A stretch of 64,000 nt of DNA from Allodiplogaster sudhausi (GCA_945643635.1 CALZFC010000043.1:2611001-2675000), one strand, 5' to 3'. Positions 23,341 to 34,521 are shown, counted from the stretch's first letter. Numbers and translations are program-made. The notes: generated by a model not told the origin, from the sequence alone.

Positions 23341-23486
23341 CAAGGGAACCATCTGAAGATATGTTGGAAGATTTTGATCTCACCTGTCCAGATCGATTGG
23401 TACGGTCAAGAAATGATGTCAACTATTTTTACTTTTTCCTTAATGGCCTCCGGCGATTTTATATTAATTTTTAAAATTTGCATAAA
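23341..23486 (+). repeat. Left terminal inverted repeat, copy 1
   Basis: It pairs with 24951-25096. Mismatches include GGAAGATT versus GGAGGATT, CGATTGG versus CGATTAG and GGCCTCCGG versus GGCCTTCGG in the two arms. Confidence 0.9.
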
Positions 23487-23551
23487 TCGCAGATGTGGGG
23501 TGCTGATCGTTGCTTTACCATTGTCAACGACCCGCTTGAAATATAAAATGT

Positions 23552-23624
23552 GACCAGCGTGGCGCAGTTAGTTGCGCGCTCGCCCGTTGTTTTGAGTGTC
23601 GCGGGTTCAAATCCAGTTTGGAGC
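23552..23624 (+). other. tRNA-like segment, left arm of transposon copy 1
   Basis: It starts GACCAGC and has TGGCGCAGTTAG (pol III A-box-like) and, 30-odd bases on, GGTTCAAATCC at 23604-23614 (B-box-like). The GCGC D-stem is visible. The acceptor stem does not close (the 3' side reads TTTGGAGC) and the anticodon arm is poor, so it is a tRNA-derived relic, not a working tRNA gene. Confidence 0.65.
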
Positions 23625-23775
23625 AGATGTTTTGCTATTGTTTTGGATATTCAATTTTGGCAAAGTACATATGTACATAAAAAAAATTTTTAAGGAGAGC
23701 GCGTTTGTACTTTAAAAATTACCATATTTATCTTCTCGTATTGGGCAATGGGTGTTACAATGCGGTCACTTCACC

Positions 23776-24727
23776 ATGTCTGCAAATCCACAAGCGGTTG
23801 TTCGTCTTCTGCTGGATAGATTTGGCGTCTCTGATACATCGGAGGAATTCACTCGAGAGGACCATAAACTTGCACAGTCTTTTACCCTGATCCTCGAAGC
23901 TGCTGAACTACATTTTGCAAACTACATTTTGCAAGTGGGGAGCTGGGCCCCAAGCTCTTTGTTGTGCTTCCAGAGCCAAGTGGAAAATTTCCCCCCACGA
24001 GACCACCTTTCCAGGTTTTCTATCTATCTCTCTCTCCATCTCTCTCTCTCTCTCCCTCTCTCTCTCTCTCTCCCTCTCTCTATTTACTCTTTTTTTTCTT
24101 ATCTCCTATTTCATTACTTCTTGCCTTCTTGCAGTGCCATAACCTTGTTGTGAGAGCTGCAAGGTCTCACATTATGACGAAGGAATTGATGCTGGACTGG
24201 TTATCCACTTGCGTCTACATCCTCGGGGTTCCCACTGATCTCCACATCGCCGTCGACATGTGGTCGAGCTTCAGGGATCACAATGCCATGAAGAATGCCG
24301 CCCCTCCCGGTCGATCGCTCTCCGTCTACAATATTCCTGCGGGGGCAACCTCTCTTGTGCAGCCCCTGGATGTCTTTTTCTTTCGGATGTTCAAGGGATT
24401 CGTGAGGCACATCCATGCTCACGCCTTGGTTGCTCACCCCGAGTTCAACATCTCCGCAAGACACAACATCCTGAAGACAATCAGCGTTGTCTATCACCAA
24501 TTCAAGCACCCGCGGTACCAGCCGTTCCTTGAATATGCGTGGTTCAAGGCAGGCTATCTGGCCCACCGCCCTCCCCAATTCCTCACTCCAAACGAATATT
24601 CCTTTGGTGCGAACGTCGTCGGCCATGCGAAGACCCGCATTGCTCCCGCGAGAGCTTTGTGCGATGCTCTCACTGTGAGAAAAATTTCTGCCTGAACTGC
24701 TTCGTCGTCGATTATCATATTTGCTAA
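23776..24727 (+). pseudogene. Transposase remnant, copy 1 (two frame breaks)
   Basis: ATG at 23776 opens exon 1. A probable intron runs from GTTTTC at about 24016 to CTTCTTGCAG at 24135 and contains a (CT)n run. Exon 2 carries the DDE-like part: DMWSSFRDH (a candidate catalytic Asp), then IPAGATSLVQPLDVFFFRMFK, where the Asp of QPLD would be the third acidic residue. Exon 1 has a 14-bp tandem duplication (23906-23919 / 23920-23933) that shifts the frame; downstream of it the frame that joins exon 2 in phase is open (LFVVLPEPSG). A Cys/His-rich tail (CSHCEKNFCLNC, ending at 24727) lies in a different frame from the DDE part, so a second shift lies near 24585-24610. No N-terminal DNA-binding domain is visible. 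A non-functional remnant is the best reading. Confidence 0.8.
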
Positions 24728-24821
24728 CTTCAAACATCCACCACCCCACTCCTTGCATTAGAATAAATTTTTTATATTTACTTTAAAAATTTTAAGTATA
24801 TTAAACTGCAGCAAAACATAA

Positions 24822-24894
24822 GCACCGGAAGGGATTCGAACCTGCGACAGTCAAAACTGTAGGCTAGCGCACTACTAACTGCGCCACGCTGGTC
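24822..24894 (-). other. tRNA-like segment, right arm of transposon copy 1
   Basis: Read on the - strand it starts GACCAGCGTGGCGCAG, has an A-box-like TGGCGCAGTTAG (24875-24886) and an exact consensus B-box GGTTCGAATCC (24832-24842). It shares the first 20 bases with the left arm and then diverges. The acceptor and T stems do not pair fully, so an intact tRNA is unlikely. Confidence 0.65.
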
Positions 24895-24950
24895 ACATTC
24901 CAAGATTCAATTCATGCATTCATAATTGCAAAGCCATTAATTTCCATTAT

Positions 24951-25096
24951 TTTATGCAATTTTTAAAAATTAATATAAAATCGCCGAAGGCCATTAAGGA
25001 AAAAGTAAAAATAGTTGACATCATTTCTTGACCGTACTAATCGATCTGGACAGGTGAGATCAAAATCCTCCAACATATCTTCAGATGGTTCCCTTG
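24951..25096 (-). repeat. Right terminal inverted repeat, copy 1
   Basis: Inverted partner of 23341-23486, ending GGTTCCCTTG next to the TCA target duplicate. Confidence 0.9.
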
Positions 25097-25365
25097 TCAG
25101 ACCTCGGATGAGGAAACTTCTTTTAAATGTCTAATCGTTCAGACTTACTTTTATACAACATTACATAGCTAAAAAAACCGCCTTTCTCTGTAGAAAAATG
25201 TAGGATAGAGAGAGACACAGCTTCCGAGCTCTCTCTAAATGTTTTACGCTAAATTAAAGACTTGTGATTACATATGGTTGGCTCAACTGCACACAAAGAT
25301 TAGAAGAGAATATCAGCTCGGAGTGATAGTTTTAATATGCTTCCTTTATTTCAGATTGCTCTAAA

Positions 25366-25470
25366 TGAGCCTGGCCGCAAAAGCTGCAGTTCCAAGCGTT
25401 CGCAAGAAACCGCCAAAGCAGCGGTTCCATGCGTTCACAAGTAACGGCAAAAAATGAGCGGCCAGGCCCA
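25366..25470 (+). repeat. Foldback element 13 (two units)
   Basis: 105 bp, with GCGTTCACAAG in the last unit, a variant shared with element 23. Confidence 0.8.
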
Positions 25471-26701
25471 CAGGCGAACCAACCGTGTGGCGGTGCCTTG
25501 AATTCGCCGAACGGAATGCAGAGCCAGGAAGACCCAAGAGTGAGGAGCTACCTCAAACTTGGGTAACTAAACCGGCGTTTGAAAGAAAGCGCTGGATGCC
25601 TATGAATTTGCGCAACCTACACTTGCCGAGTTTTCGAAGGGAGTTCATGATGCTGAGTGTGCGTACTTGGAATGCTGGCAAAGTGCCAAAAAATTATTAT
25701 TTTAAGAGTTTTACTGCTTTAAAGGTTACATAAAATTACAAAAAAAATCAGAGAGTAAGAGTAGAGTGTGAGAGACATGATAGAACTGTCTCTCTCTCAC
25801 TTTCTCTCTCTCTATGTCGTCTCTCTCTCTCTTTCTTTCTAAGTGAACAGGCTACTTCAGGACTTGATCGTGTACTTGTAAGTGTCTGTGAGAACGCTCA
25901 ACGTGAATTATATACATCTCTCTGTAGCTCATTACAAAGCTCTTCCTTTGTACAATTCACTGGTATAGAGAGAGAGTCAACTTTCCGTTTCTTTGTAAGT
26001 GTTTTAATGTGTTTTAATGGAAAGACACACATATGTTGACATCGTGCTAAAAACTTTAAATGGCTTGTGAATGCGTTCAATGGCCACGAAAAAATGCAGA
26101 TTTTTGCAGAGAGACAGAGGAATACGAGAGGAAGACAGAGAAATAGAGAGAGAGTGGAAAAGTAAGTTGTAAGTGTATGTATTTAATGTATTTCATTTGT
26201 TTAACTGTATGTTTGCAAGAAGTGCGAAGTGGTCGACGGAGGTGCGAAGTGAGAGTCGACGTCTGTTTTTCTCTGCCAACGCTATCTCGCCTTTTCGCGC
26301 CTGTGACTTTTTTTCTCTAACCTCTCAAAAACGCACCTATAACGGGCTGTTTTCGTCGAGGGGCGGAGCTAAGCGACTGTTTCGTTGTCTAACCTCCGTG
26401 TTTTGCGAGCAGCCTCGGCGATCTCGCGTGTCGCAGGCTCGGCGAACTTTTTTTCTTTTCTCTGCTCGTCTAATCTCTCACATCTGTACGTTTCTCGTCG
26501 CTTTCTCTCACTCTCATGCCTGCTCTCCTCTATTTCTCCCATGCAATTTGCTTGGAGTTACACTTCAGCTTGGGAACTATCTAGAGGAATTTTTTCGGAG
26601 ATACACTTCTGCTTGGGAACTATCTAGAGGAACTAGTTAACTAAGTTACGCTATTTCCGGGAGTACCGCTATTTTAGGGAGCTAAAGAACAAAAAAAAGT
26701 T

Positions 26702-26858
26702 TTAGAGTTCATGGTCTCAGCTAAGCTTAGGGAGTTAAAGAAGAGTTAAGGAGTTTTTAGAGTTCAGCGTCTCAGCTATGCTTAGGGAGTTAAAGAAGAG
26801 TTAAGGAGTTTTTAGAGTTCAGGGTCTCAGCTAAGCTTAGGGAGTTAAAAAAGATCTT
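26702..26858 (+). repeat. 56-bp minisatellite (about 3 units)
   Basis: Three units follow the CTAGTTAACTAAG block; the middle one has the CAGCGTCTCAGCTATGC variant also seen at about 14740 and 19090. Confidence 0.85.
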
Positions 26859-28621
26859 ATGAGTTTTTAGTTGGAGTGCAAGAAGAGAAAGAAAGACATC
26901 AAAGGTTTGAAGAAGAGTTCAGAGCACGCCAAAGAGCTTACGAATACAGCACATCAGAAAGCATGCTAAGTATGAGAGTTTAAGTAATTCTCTGCACTAA
27001 TAAAGACTCCTAATTTTTCAGGTAATTCTAAGCTTCACATTGTCATTTTACTATTAATAAAAAAAACTATTTAAAAAGGCCTATCCCGGCTCCACTGCAC
27101 GTAGAGCTAAGAAGGCCACCTCAGCTCGACGTAACGCCGAGCCAAGAAGGCTCTCTCAGCTCCACGGCACGTCAAGCCGAGACGGCCAACTCAGTTCTCA
27201 GTTCCACTGAATGCAGAACCAAGAAGGCCATTCCGGCTCAACGAAATGCGGAGCCAGGAACAAACATGAGGCTGCGCCTCGAAGAAACCGAGTTCTGGGA
27301 TGCCCGTAAACCAGCGCAACCTATACTTGACGGCTTTTCGACCAAAATTATTTTCTCTGCGCAACGCTATTTCGCTGAGTATGCCAAAGACATGAGAGAA
27401 AGATGTATGCGGGATAAATGTGGTTAACTTGAGAGAGAGACAGTGATTGCGAGAGATACAGAGAAAGAGTTAGATATATAAAATGTGCAGACTGAGAGCT
27501 CTGTAATAAGCTATTTTACATCAAAGGAGAGCCATATTAAAGCGTAGAAAATACAAAAAGAAAGTACAAACCGAGTACATATGGCTGCATGTTTTGATTC
27601 GTTTGGCAGCGTGCCCAGTGGCGAGAGAGAAACTTTAACGTTGTACTTTCACGACGTTAGATACATCAGAAGAGCCGTCTTTCTCTGCTGCATCCGACAA
27701 CATAGAGAGCGGTGGCTCTTTTAAGCGCTCTCTATTTTTAATTCTATTTTAAAGAGTTTTTTGCAAAGCTCTATTGCTAAGTGCTCTTCTTATCATGTGT
27801 TCTAAGTGCTACTATTGAAATCTTCAAATTTTTCTGGTCATTTTGAGCAATCAACTTTGTTTCTGCGATAAAAATGAAGCAAGATACAAAGAAATTGCCT
27901 TTCCCGACACCACAACACGTTGAGCTAAGAAGGCCATCTCAGCTCGACGTCACGTTAAGCCAAGAAGTCCATCTCAGCTCGACGTCACATCAAGCTAAGA
28001 AGGCCATTCCATGTGTTCGCAAACCAACCGTGTGGCGGTGCCTTGAATTCGCCGATTAAACCGATGTCTGGGATGCCCATGAACCGGCGCACACTATACT
28101 TGACGGCTTTTCGACCAAAAATTTCATATGGCTCCATGTCTTGAATGGCGCTTGGCAACTTGCCAAGCTGCGAGAGAGACACTTTATCGTTGTACTTTAA
28201 TTACTTAAGATGCATCAGAAGAACCGCTTTTCTCTGCAGCATCCGACACCATAGAGAGAGGCGGCTCTTTTAGGCTCTCTCTATTTTTAATTCTATTTTA
28301 AAGAGTTTTTGTGGTCAAGCCAAGAAGGCCATCTCAACTCGACGTCACTTCAAGCCAAGAAGGCCATCTCAGCTCGACGTCACGTCAAGCCAAGAAGGCC
28401 ATCTCAGCTCGACGTCATTGCGCGCTCGCCCGTTGTTTTGAGTGTCGCGGGTTCAAATCCAGTTTGGAGCAGATGTTTTGCTATTGTTTTGGATATTCAA
28501 TTTTGGCAAAGTACATATGTACATTAAAAAAATTTTTAAGGAGAGCGCGTTTGTACTTTAAAAATTACCATATTTATCTTCTCGTATTGGGCAATGGGTG
28601 TTACAATGCGGTCACTACACC

Positions 28622-29573
28622 ATGTCTGCAAATCCACAAGCGGTTGTTCGTCTTCTGCTGGATAGATTTGGCGTCTCTGATACATCGGAGGAATTCACTC
28701 GAGAGGACCATAAACTTGCACAGTCTTTTACCCTGATCCTCGAAGCTGCTGAACTACATTTTGCAAACTACATTTTGCAAGTGGGGAGCTGGGCCCCAAG
28801 CTCTTTGTTGTGCTTCCAGAGCCAAGTGGAAAATTTCCCCCCACGAGACCACCTTTCCAGGTTTTCTATCTATCTCTCTCTCCATCTCTCTCTCTCTCTC
28901 CCTCTCTCTCTCTCTCTCCCTCTCTCTATTTACTCTTTTTTTTCTTATCTCCTATTTCATTACTTCTTGCCTTCTTGCAGTGCCATAACCTTGTTGTGAG
29001 AGCTGCAAGGTCTCACATTATGACGAAGGAATTGATGCTGGACTGGTTATCCACTTGCGTCTACATCCTCGGGGTTCCCACTGATCTCCACATCGCCGTC
29101 GACATGTGGTCGAGCTTCAGGGATCACAATGCCATGAAGAATGCCGCCCCTCCCGGTCGATCGCTCTCCGTCTACAATATTCCTGCGGGGGCAACCTCTC
29201 TTGTGCAGCCCCTGGATGTCTTTTTCTTTCGGATGTTCAAGGGATTCGTGAGGCACATCCATGCTCACGCCTTGGTTGCTCACCCCGAGTTCAACATCTC
29301 CGCAAGACACAACATCCTGAAGACAATCAGCGTTGTCTATCACCAATTCAAGCACCCGCGGTACCAGCCGTTCCTTGAATATGCGTGGTTCAAGGCAGGC
29401 TATCTGGCCCACCGCCCTCCCCAATTCCTCACTCCAAACGAATATTCCTTTGGTGCGAACGTCGTCGGCCATGCGAAGACCCGCATTGCTCCCGCGAGAG
29501 CTTTGTGCGATGCTCTCACTGTGAGAAAAATTTCTGCCTGAACTGCTTCGTCGTCGATTATCATATTTGCTAA
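28622..29573 (+). pseudogene. Transposase remnant, copy 2
   Basis: It has the same structure and the same two frame breaks as copy 1, including the 14-bp duplication (about 28752-28779). A base change just before the ATG (CACTACACC versus CACTTCACC) is the clearest difference. Confidence 0.8.
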
Positions 29574-29667
29574 CTTCAAACATCCACCACCCCACTCCTT
29601 GCATTAGAATAAATTTTTTATATTTACTTTAAAAATTTTAAGTATATTAAACTGCAGCAAAACATAA

Positions 29668-29740
29668 GCACCGGAAGGGATTCGAACCTGCGACAGTCAA
29701 AACTGTAGGCTAGCGCACTACTAACTGCGCCACGCTGGTC
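29668..29740 (-). other. tRNA-like segment, right arm of transposon copy 2
   Basis: Identical in layout to 24822-24894, with the GGTTCGAATCC B-box-like motif. The left-arm partner is mostly deleted in this copy. Confidence 0.65.
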
Positions 29741-30505
29741 ACATTCCAAGATTCAATTCAGGCATTCATAATTGCAAAGCCATTAATTTCCATTATTTTA
29801 TGCAATTTTTAAAAATTAATATAAAATCGCCGAAGGCCATTAAGGAAAAAGTAAAAATAGTTGACATCATTTCTTGACCGTACTAATCGATCTGGACAGG
29901 TGAGATCAAAATCCTCCAACATATCTTCAGATGGTTCCCTTGTCAGTTCTCAGTTCCACTGAATGCAGAACCAAGAAGGCCATTCCGGCTCAACGAAATG
30001 CGGAGCCAGGAACAAACATGAGGCTGCGCCTCGAAGAAACCGAGTTCTGGGATGCCCGTAAACCAGCGCAACCTATACTTGACGGCTTTTCGACCAAAAT
30101 TATTTTCTCTGCGCAACGCTATTTCGCTGAGTATGCCAAAGACATGAGAGAAAGATGTATGCGGGATAAATGTGTTTAACTTGAGAGAGAGACAGTGATT
30201 GCGAGAGATACAGAGAAAGAGTTAGATATATAAAATGTGCAGACTGAGAGCTCTGTAATAAGCTATTTTACATCAAAGGAGAGCCATATTAAAGCGTAGA
30301 AAATACAAAAAGAAAGTACAAACCGAGTACATATGGCGGCATGTTTTGATTCGTTTGGCAGCGTGCCAAGTGGCGAGAGAGAAACTTTAACGTTGTACTT
30401 TCACGACGTTAGCTACATCAGAAGAACCGTCTTTCTCTGCTGCATCCGACAACATAGAGAGCGGGGGCTCTTTTAAGCGCTCTCTATTTTTAATTCTATT
30501 TTAAA

Positions 30506-33500
30506 GAGTTTTTTACAAAGCTCTATTGCTAAGTGCTCTTCTTATCATGTGTTCTAAGTGCTACTATTGAAATCTTCAAATTTTTCTGGTCATTTTGAGC
30601 AATCAACTTTGTTTCTGCGATAAAAATGAAGCAAGATACAAAGAAATTGCCTTTCCCGACACCACAACACGTTGAGCTAAGAAGGCCATCTCAGCTCGAC
30701 GTCACGTCAAGCCAAGAAGTCCATCTCAGCTCGACGTCACATCAAGCTAAGAAGGCCATTCCATGTGTTCGCAAGGAACAGCAAAAAATTAACGGCCAGG
30801 CTCACAGGCTAACCAACCGTGAGGCGGTGCCTGGAATTCGCCGATTAAACCGATTTCTGGGATGCCCATGAACCGGCGCACACTATACTTGACGATTTTT
30901 TTTTTTTCTCAGCGGGGCCAATTTTTTTTGTTCTCAGACCTCGGATGAGGAAACTTCTTTTAAATGTCTAATCGTTCAGACTTACTTTTATACAACATTA
31001 CATAGCTAAAAAATACCGCCTTTCTCTGTAGAAAAATGTAGGATAGAGAGAGACACAGCTTCCGAGCTCTCTCTAAATGTTTTACGCTAAATTAAAGACT
31101 TGTGATTACATATGGCTGGCTCAACTGCACACAAAGAATAGAATGGAATATCAGCTCGCAGTGATAGTTTTAATATGATTCCTTTTTTCAGATTGCTCTA
31201 AATGAGCCTGGCCGCAAAAACTGCAGTTTCCAAACGGTCGCAAGGAACCGCAAAAGCTGCAGTTCCAAGCGTTCGCAAGGAACCGCCAAAGCAGCGGTTC
31301 TATGCGTTCGCAAGTAACGGCAAAAAATGAGCGGCCAGGCCCACAGGCGAACCAACCGTGTGGCGGTGCCTTGAATTCGCCGATTAAACCGATTTCTGGG
31401 ATGCCCATGAACCGGCGCACACTATACTTGACGGCTTTTCGACCAAAAATTTCATATGGCTCCATGTCTTGAATGGCGCTTGGCAACTTGCCAAGCTGCG
31501 AGAGAGACACTTTATCGTTGTACTTTAATTACTTAAGATGCATCAGAAGAACCGCTTTTCTCTGCAGCATCCGACACCATAGAGAGAGGCGGCTCTTTTA
31601 GGCTCTCTCTATTTTTAATTCTATTTTAAAGAGTTTTTGTGGTCAAGCCAAGAAGGCCATCTCAACTCGACGTCACTTCAAGCCAAGAAGGCCATCTCAG
31701 CTCGACGTCACGTCAAGCCAAGAAGGCCATCTCAGCTCGACGTCACGTCAAGCTAAGAAGGCCATTCCATGTGTTCGCAAGGAACATCAAAAAATGAGCG
31801 GCCAGGCTCACAGGCTAACCAACCGTGAGGCGGTGCCTGGAATTCGCCGAACGGAATGCAGAGCCAGGAAGGCAGACCCAAGAGTGAGGAGCTACCTCAA
31901 ACTTGGGTAACTAAACCGGCGTTTGTAAGAAAGCGCTGGATGCCTATGAATTTGCGCAAACTACACTTGCCGAGTTTTCGAAGGGAGTTCATGATGCTGA
32001 GTGTGCCTACTTGGAATGCTGGCAAAGTGCCAAAAAATTATTATTTTAAGAGTTTTACTGCTTTAAAGGTTACATAAAATTACAAAAAAAATCAGAGAGT
32101 AAGAGTAGAGTGTGAGAGACATGATAGAACTGTCTCTCTCTCTCTCTTTCTCTCTCTCTATGTCGTCTCTCTCTCTCTTTCTTTCTAAGTGAACAGGCTA
32201 CTTCAGGACTTGATCGTGTACTTGTAAGTGTCTGTGAGAACGCTCAACGTGAATTATATACATCTCTCTGTAGCTCATTACAAAGCTCTTACTTTGTACA
32301 ATTCACTGGTATAGAGAGAGAGTCAACTTTCGGTCTCTTTGTAAGTGTTTTAATGTGTTTTAATGGAAAGACACACATATGTTGACATCGTGCTAAAAAC
32401 TTTAAATGGCTTGTGAATGCGTTCAATGGCCACGAAAAAATGCAGATTTTTGCAGAGAGACATAGGAATACGAGAGGAAAAAAAATCAGAGAGTAAGAGT
32501 AGAGTGTGAGAGACATGATAGAACTGTCTCTCTCTCTCTCTTTCTCTCTCTCTATGTCGTCTCTCTCTCTCTCTTTCTTTCTAAGTGAACAGGCTACTTC
32601 AGGACTTGATCGTGTACTTGTAAGTGTCTGTGAGAACGCTCAACGTGAATTATATACATCTCTCTGTAGCTCATTACAAAGCTCTTCCTTTGTACAATTC
32701 ACTGGTATAGAGAGAGAGTCAACTTTCGGTTTCTTTGTAAGTGTTTTAATGTGTTTTAATGGAAAGACACACATATGTTGACATCGTGCTAAAAACTTTA
32801 AATGGCTTGTGAATGCGTTCAATGGCCACGAAAAAATGCAGATTTTTGCAGAGAGACAGAGGAATACGAGAGGAAGACAGAGAAATAGAGAGAGAGTGGA
32901 AAAGTAAGTTGTAAGTGTATGTATTTAATGTATTTCATTTGTTTGGCTGTATGTTTGCAAGAGGTGCGAAGTGGTCGACGGAGGTGCGAAGTGAGAGTCG
33001 ACGTCTGTTTTTCTCTGCCAACGCTATCTCGCCTTTTCGCGCCTGTGACTTTTTTTCTCTAACCTCTCAAAAACGCACCTATAACGGGCTGTTTTCGTCG
33101 AGGGGCGGAGCTAAGCGACTGTTTCGTTGTCTAACCTCCGTGTTTTGCGAGCAGCCTCGGTGATCTCGCGTGTCGCAGCCTCGGCGAACTTGTTTTTCTT
33201 TTCTCTGCTCGTCTGATCTCTCGACTCATACCGCACTCTCGTCGTTTCTGCAGCTCTCATGCCTGCTCTCCTCTATTTCTCCCATGCATTTTGGTCCTAG
33301 TGACACTTCTGCTTGTGAACTATCTAGAGGAATTCTGCTTGTGAACTATCTAGAGGAACTGCTTGTGAACTATCTAGAGGAACTAGTTAACTAAGTTACG
33401 CTATTTCTGGGACTACCGCTATTTTAGGGAGCTTAAGAGCTTAAAGAAGAGTTTAGGAGTTTTTAGAGTTTTGGGGCTCAGTTAAGCTTTAGGAATTTTT

Positions 33501-33893
33501 AGAGTTTTGGGGCTCAGTTAAGCTTAGGCAGTTAAAGAAGAGTTAAGGAGTTTTTAGAGTTCAGGGTCTCAGCTAAGCTTAGGGAGTTAAAGAAGAGTTA
33601 AGGAGTTTTTTAAAGTTTCGGGACTCAGCTAAGCTTAGGGAGTAAAAAGCTAATGAGCTTTTAGCTGGAGTGCAAGAACAGAAAGAAAGACATCAAAGGT
33701 TTGAAGAAGAGTTCAGAGCACGCCAAAGAGCTTACGAATACAGCACATCAGAAAGCATGCGAAGTTTAAGAGTTTAAGTAAATCTATGCACTAATAAAGA
33801 CTCCTAATTTTTCAGGTAATTCTAAGCTGCACATCGTCATTTTACAATTAATAAAAAAACATTAAAAAAGCCCTATCCCGGCTCCACTGCACG
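30506..33893 (+). repeat. Higher-order unit 6
   Basis: 81-codon-frame block, foldback 31203-31343, CATATGGCTCC block and 35-bp array 31641-31771, then a mosaic jump at GAATTCGCCGA into the CTTGGGTAACTAAACC block. It continues with the duplicated pyrimidine block, the CTAGTTAACTAAG block and a 56-bp array (33430-33643). It leads into the 35-bp array at 33894 and transposon copy 3. Confidence 0.8.
31203..31343 (+). repeat. Foldback element 14
   Basis: Three units, as element 1. Confidence 0.8.
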
Positions 33894-34448
33894 TAGAGCC
33901 AAGAAGGCCATCTCAACTCGACGTCACGTCAAGCCAAGAAGGCCATCTCAGCTCGACGTTACGTCAAGCCAAGAAGGCCATCTCAGCTCGACGTCACGTC
34001 AAGATAAGAAGGCCATCTCAGCTCGACGTCACGTCAAGCTAAGAAGGCCATTCCATGTGTTCGCAAGGAACATTAAAAAATGAGCGGCCAGGCTCACAGG
34101 CTAACAAATCGTGAGGCGGTGTCTGGAATTCGCCGATTAAACCGATTTCTGGGATGCCCATGAACCGGCGCACACTATACTTGACGGCTTTTCGAACAAA
34201 ATTTTTTTCTCAGCGGGGCCAATTTTTTTTGTTCTCACAAGGGAACCATCTGAAGATATGTTGGAAGATTTTGATCTCACCTGTCCAGATCGATTGGTAC
34301 GGTCAAGAAATGATGTCAACTATTTTTACTTTTTCCTTAATGGCCTCCGGCGATTTTATATTAATTTTTAAAATTTGCATAAATCGCAGATGTGGGGTGC
34401 TGATCGTTGCTTTACCATTGTCAACGACCCGCTTGAAATATAAAATGT

Positions 34449-34521
34449 GACCAGCGTGGCGCAGTTAGTTGCGCGCTCGCCCGTTGTTTTGAGTGTCGCG
34501 GGTTCAAATCCAGTTTGGAGC
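34449..34521 (+). other. tRNA-like segment, left arm of transposon copy 3
   Basis: Same sequence and motifs as 23552-23624. Confidence 0.65.

Larger units (their letters stand above)
20948..25096 (+). repeat. Segmental duplication A, copy 1 (4.15 kb)
   Basis: It matches 31844-35993 at an offset of 10896-10897 bp with few differences, including the 394-bp duplication, the triple CTAGAGGAA stretch, the 35-bp array and the whole transposon at the same insertion point. One base of the offset comes from an A-run near 23178. Confidence 0.85.
23341..25096 (+). mobile_element. DNA transposon, copy 1 (complete, 1756 bp)
   Basis: The ends are 146-bp inverted repeats (23341-23486 and 24951-25096) with only a few mismatches, starting CAAGGGAACC. 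Both ends are flanked by TCA (23338-23340 and 25097-25099); removing the element and one TCA restores the uninterrupted module TTGTTCTCAGACCTCGG seen many times in the array, so a 3-bp target duplication is well supported. Inside each terminus is a tRNA-like segment facing inward. The centre is a broken, intron-containing transposase (23776-24727). The motif IPAGATSLVQPLD resembles the DDE endonuclease core of pogo/Tigger-like transposases (Pfam DDE_1 type). However, those usually duplicate TA, so I leave the superfamily open. Confidence 0.9.
20077..27753 (+). repeat. Higher-order unit 4, carrying transposon copy 1
   Basis: It starts like unit 3. It skips from the first foldback to the CTTGGGTAACTAAACC block, has the 394-bp pyrimidine block in tandem duplicate (21187-21580 and 21581-21974), a 56-bp array, a 35-bp array (22996-23162) and transposon copy 1. 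The array then resumes at TCAGACCTCGG (25097), exactly where the uninterrupted module would continue, and runs through a further full set of modules to 27753. Confidence 0.8.
28418..29942 (+). mobile_element. DNA transposon, copy 2 (left 231 bp missing)
   Basis: It is collinear with 23572-25096 at a constant offset of 4846 bp. The left terminus and the start of the left tRNA-like segment are gone; the transposon begins at TTGCGCGC inside a 35-bp unit (CTCGACGTCA). The right end is intact and followed by TCA and GTTCTCAG, so this copy sits at a different array position from copy 1. Confidence 0.9.
27754..30505 (+). repeat. Higher-order unit 5 with transposon copy 2
   Basis: The 81-codon-frame block is cut at TTCGCAA (about 28022) and joined to the sequence that normally follows the first foldback (ACCAACCGTGTGGCGG), deleting about 700 bp. 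A 35-bp array (28315-28417) then runs directly into the interior of transposon copy 2. After the transposon the array resumes at TCAGTTCTCAG. Confidence 0.8.

Noticed and set aside
23552..23624. Working tRNA gene
   Set aside because: The acceptor stem does not pair, the anticodon arm is irregular, and the segment is part of each transposon end.
24201..24758. 185-codon frame on the - strand of the transposon
   Set aside because: It is antisense to the DDE-like exon, whose motifs on the + strand are much more specific.
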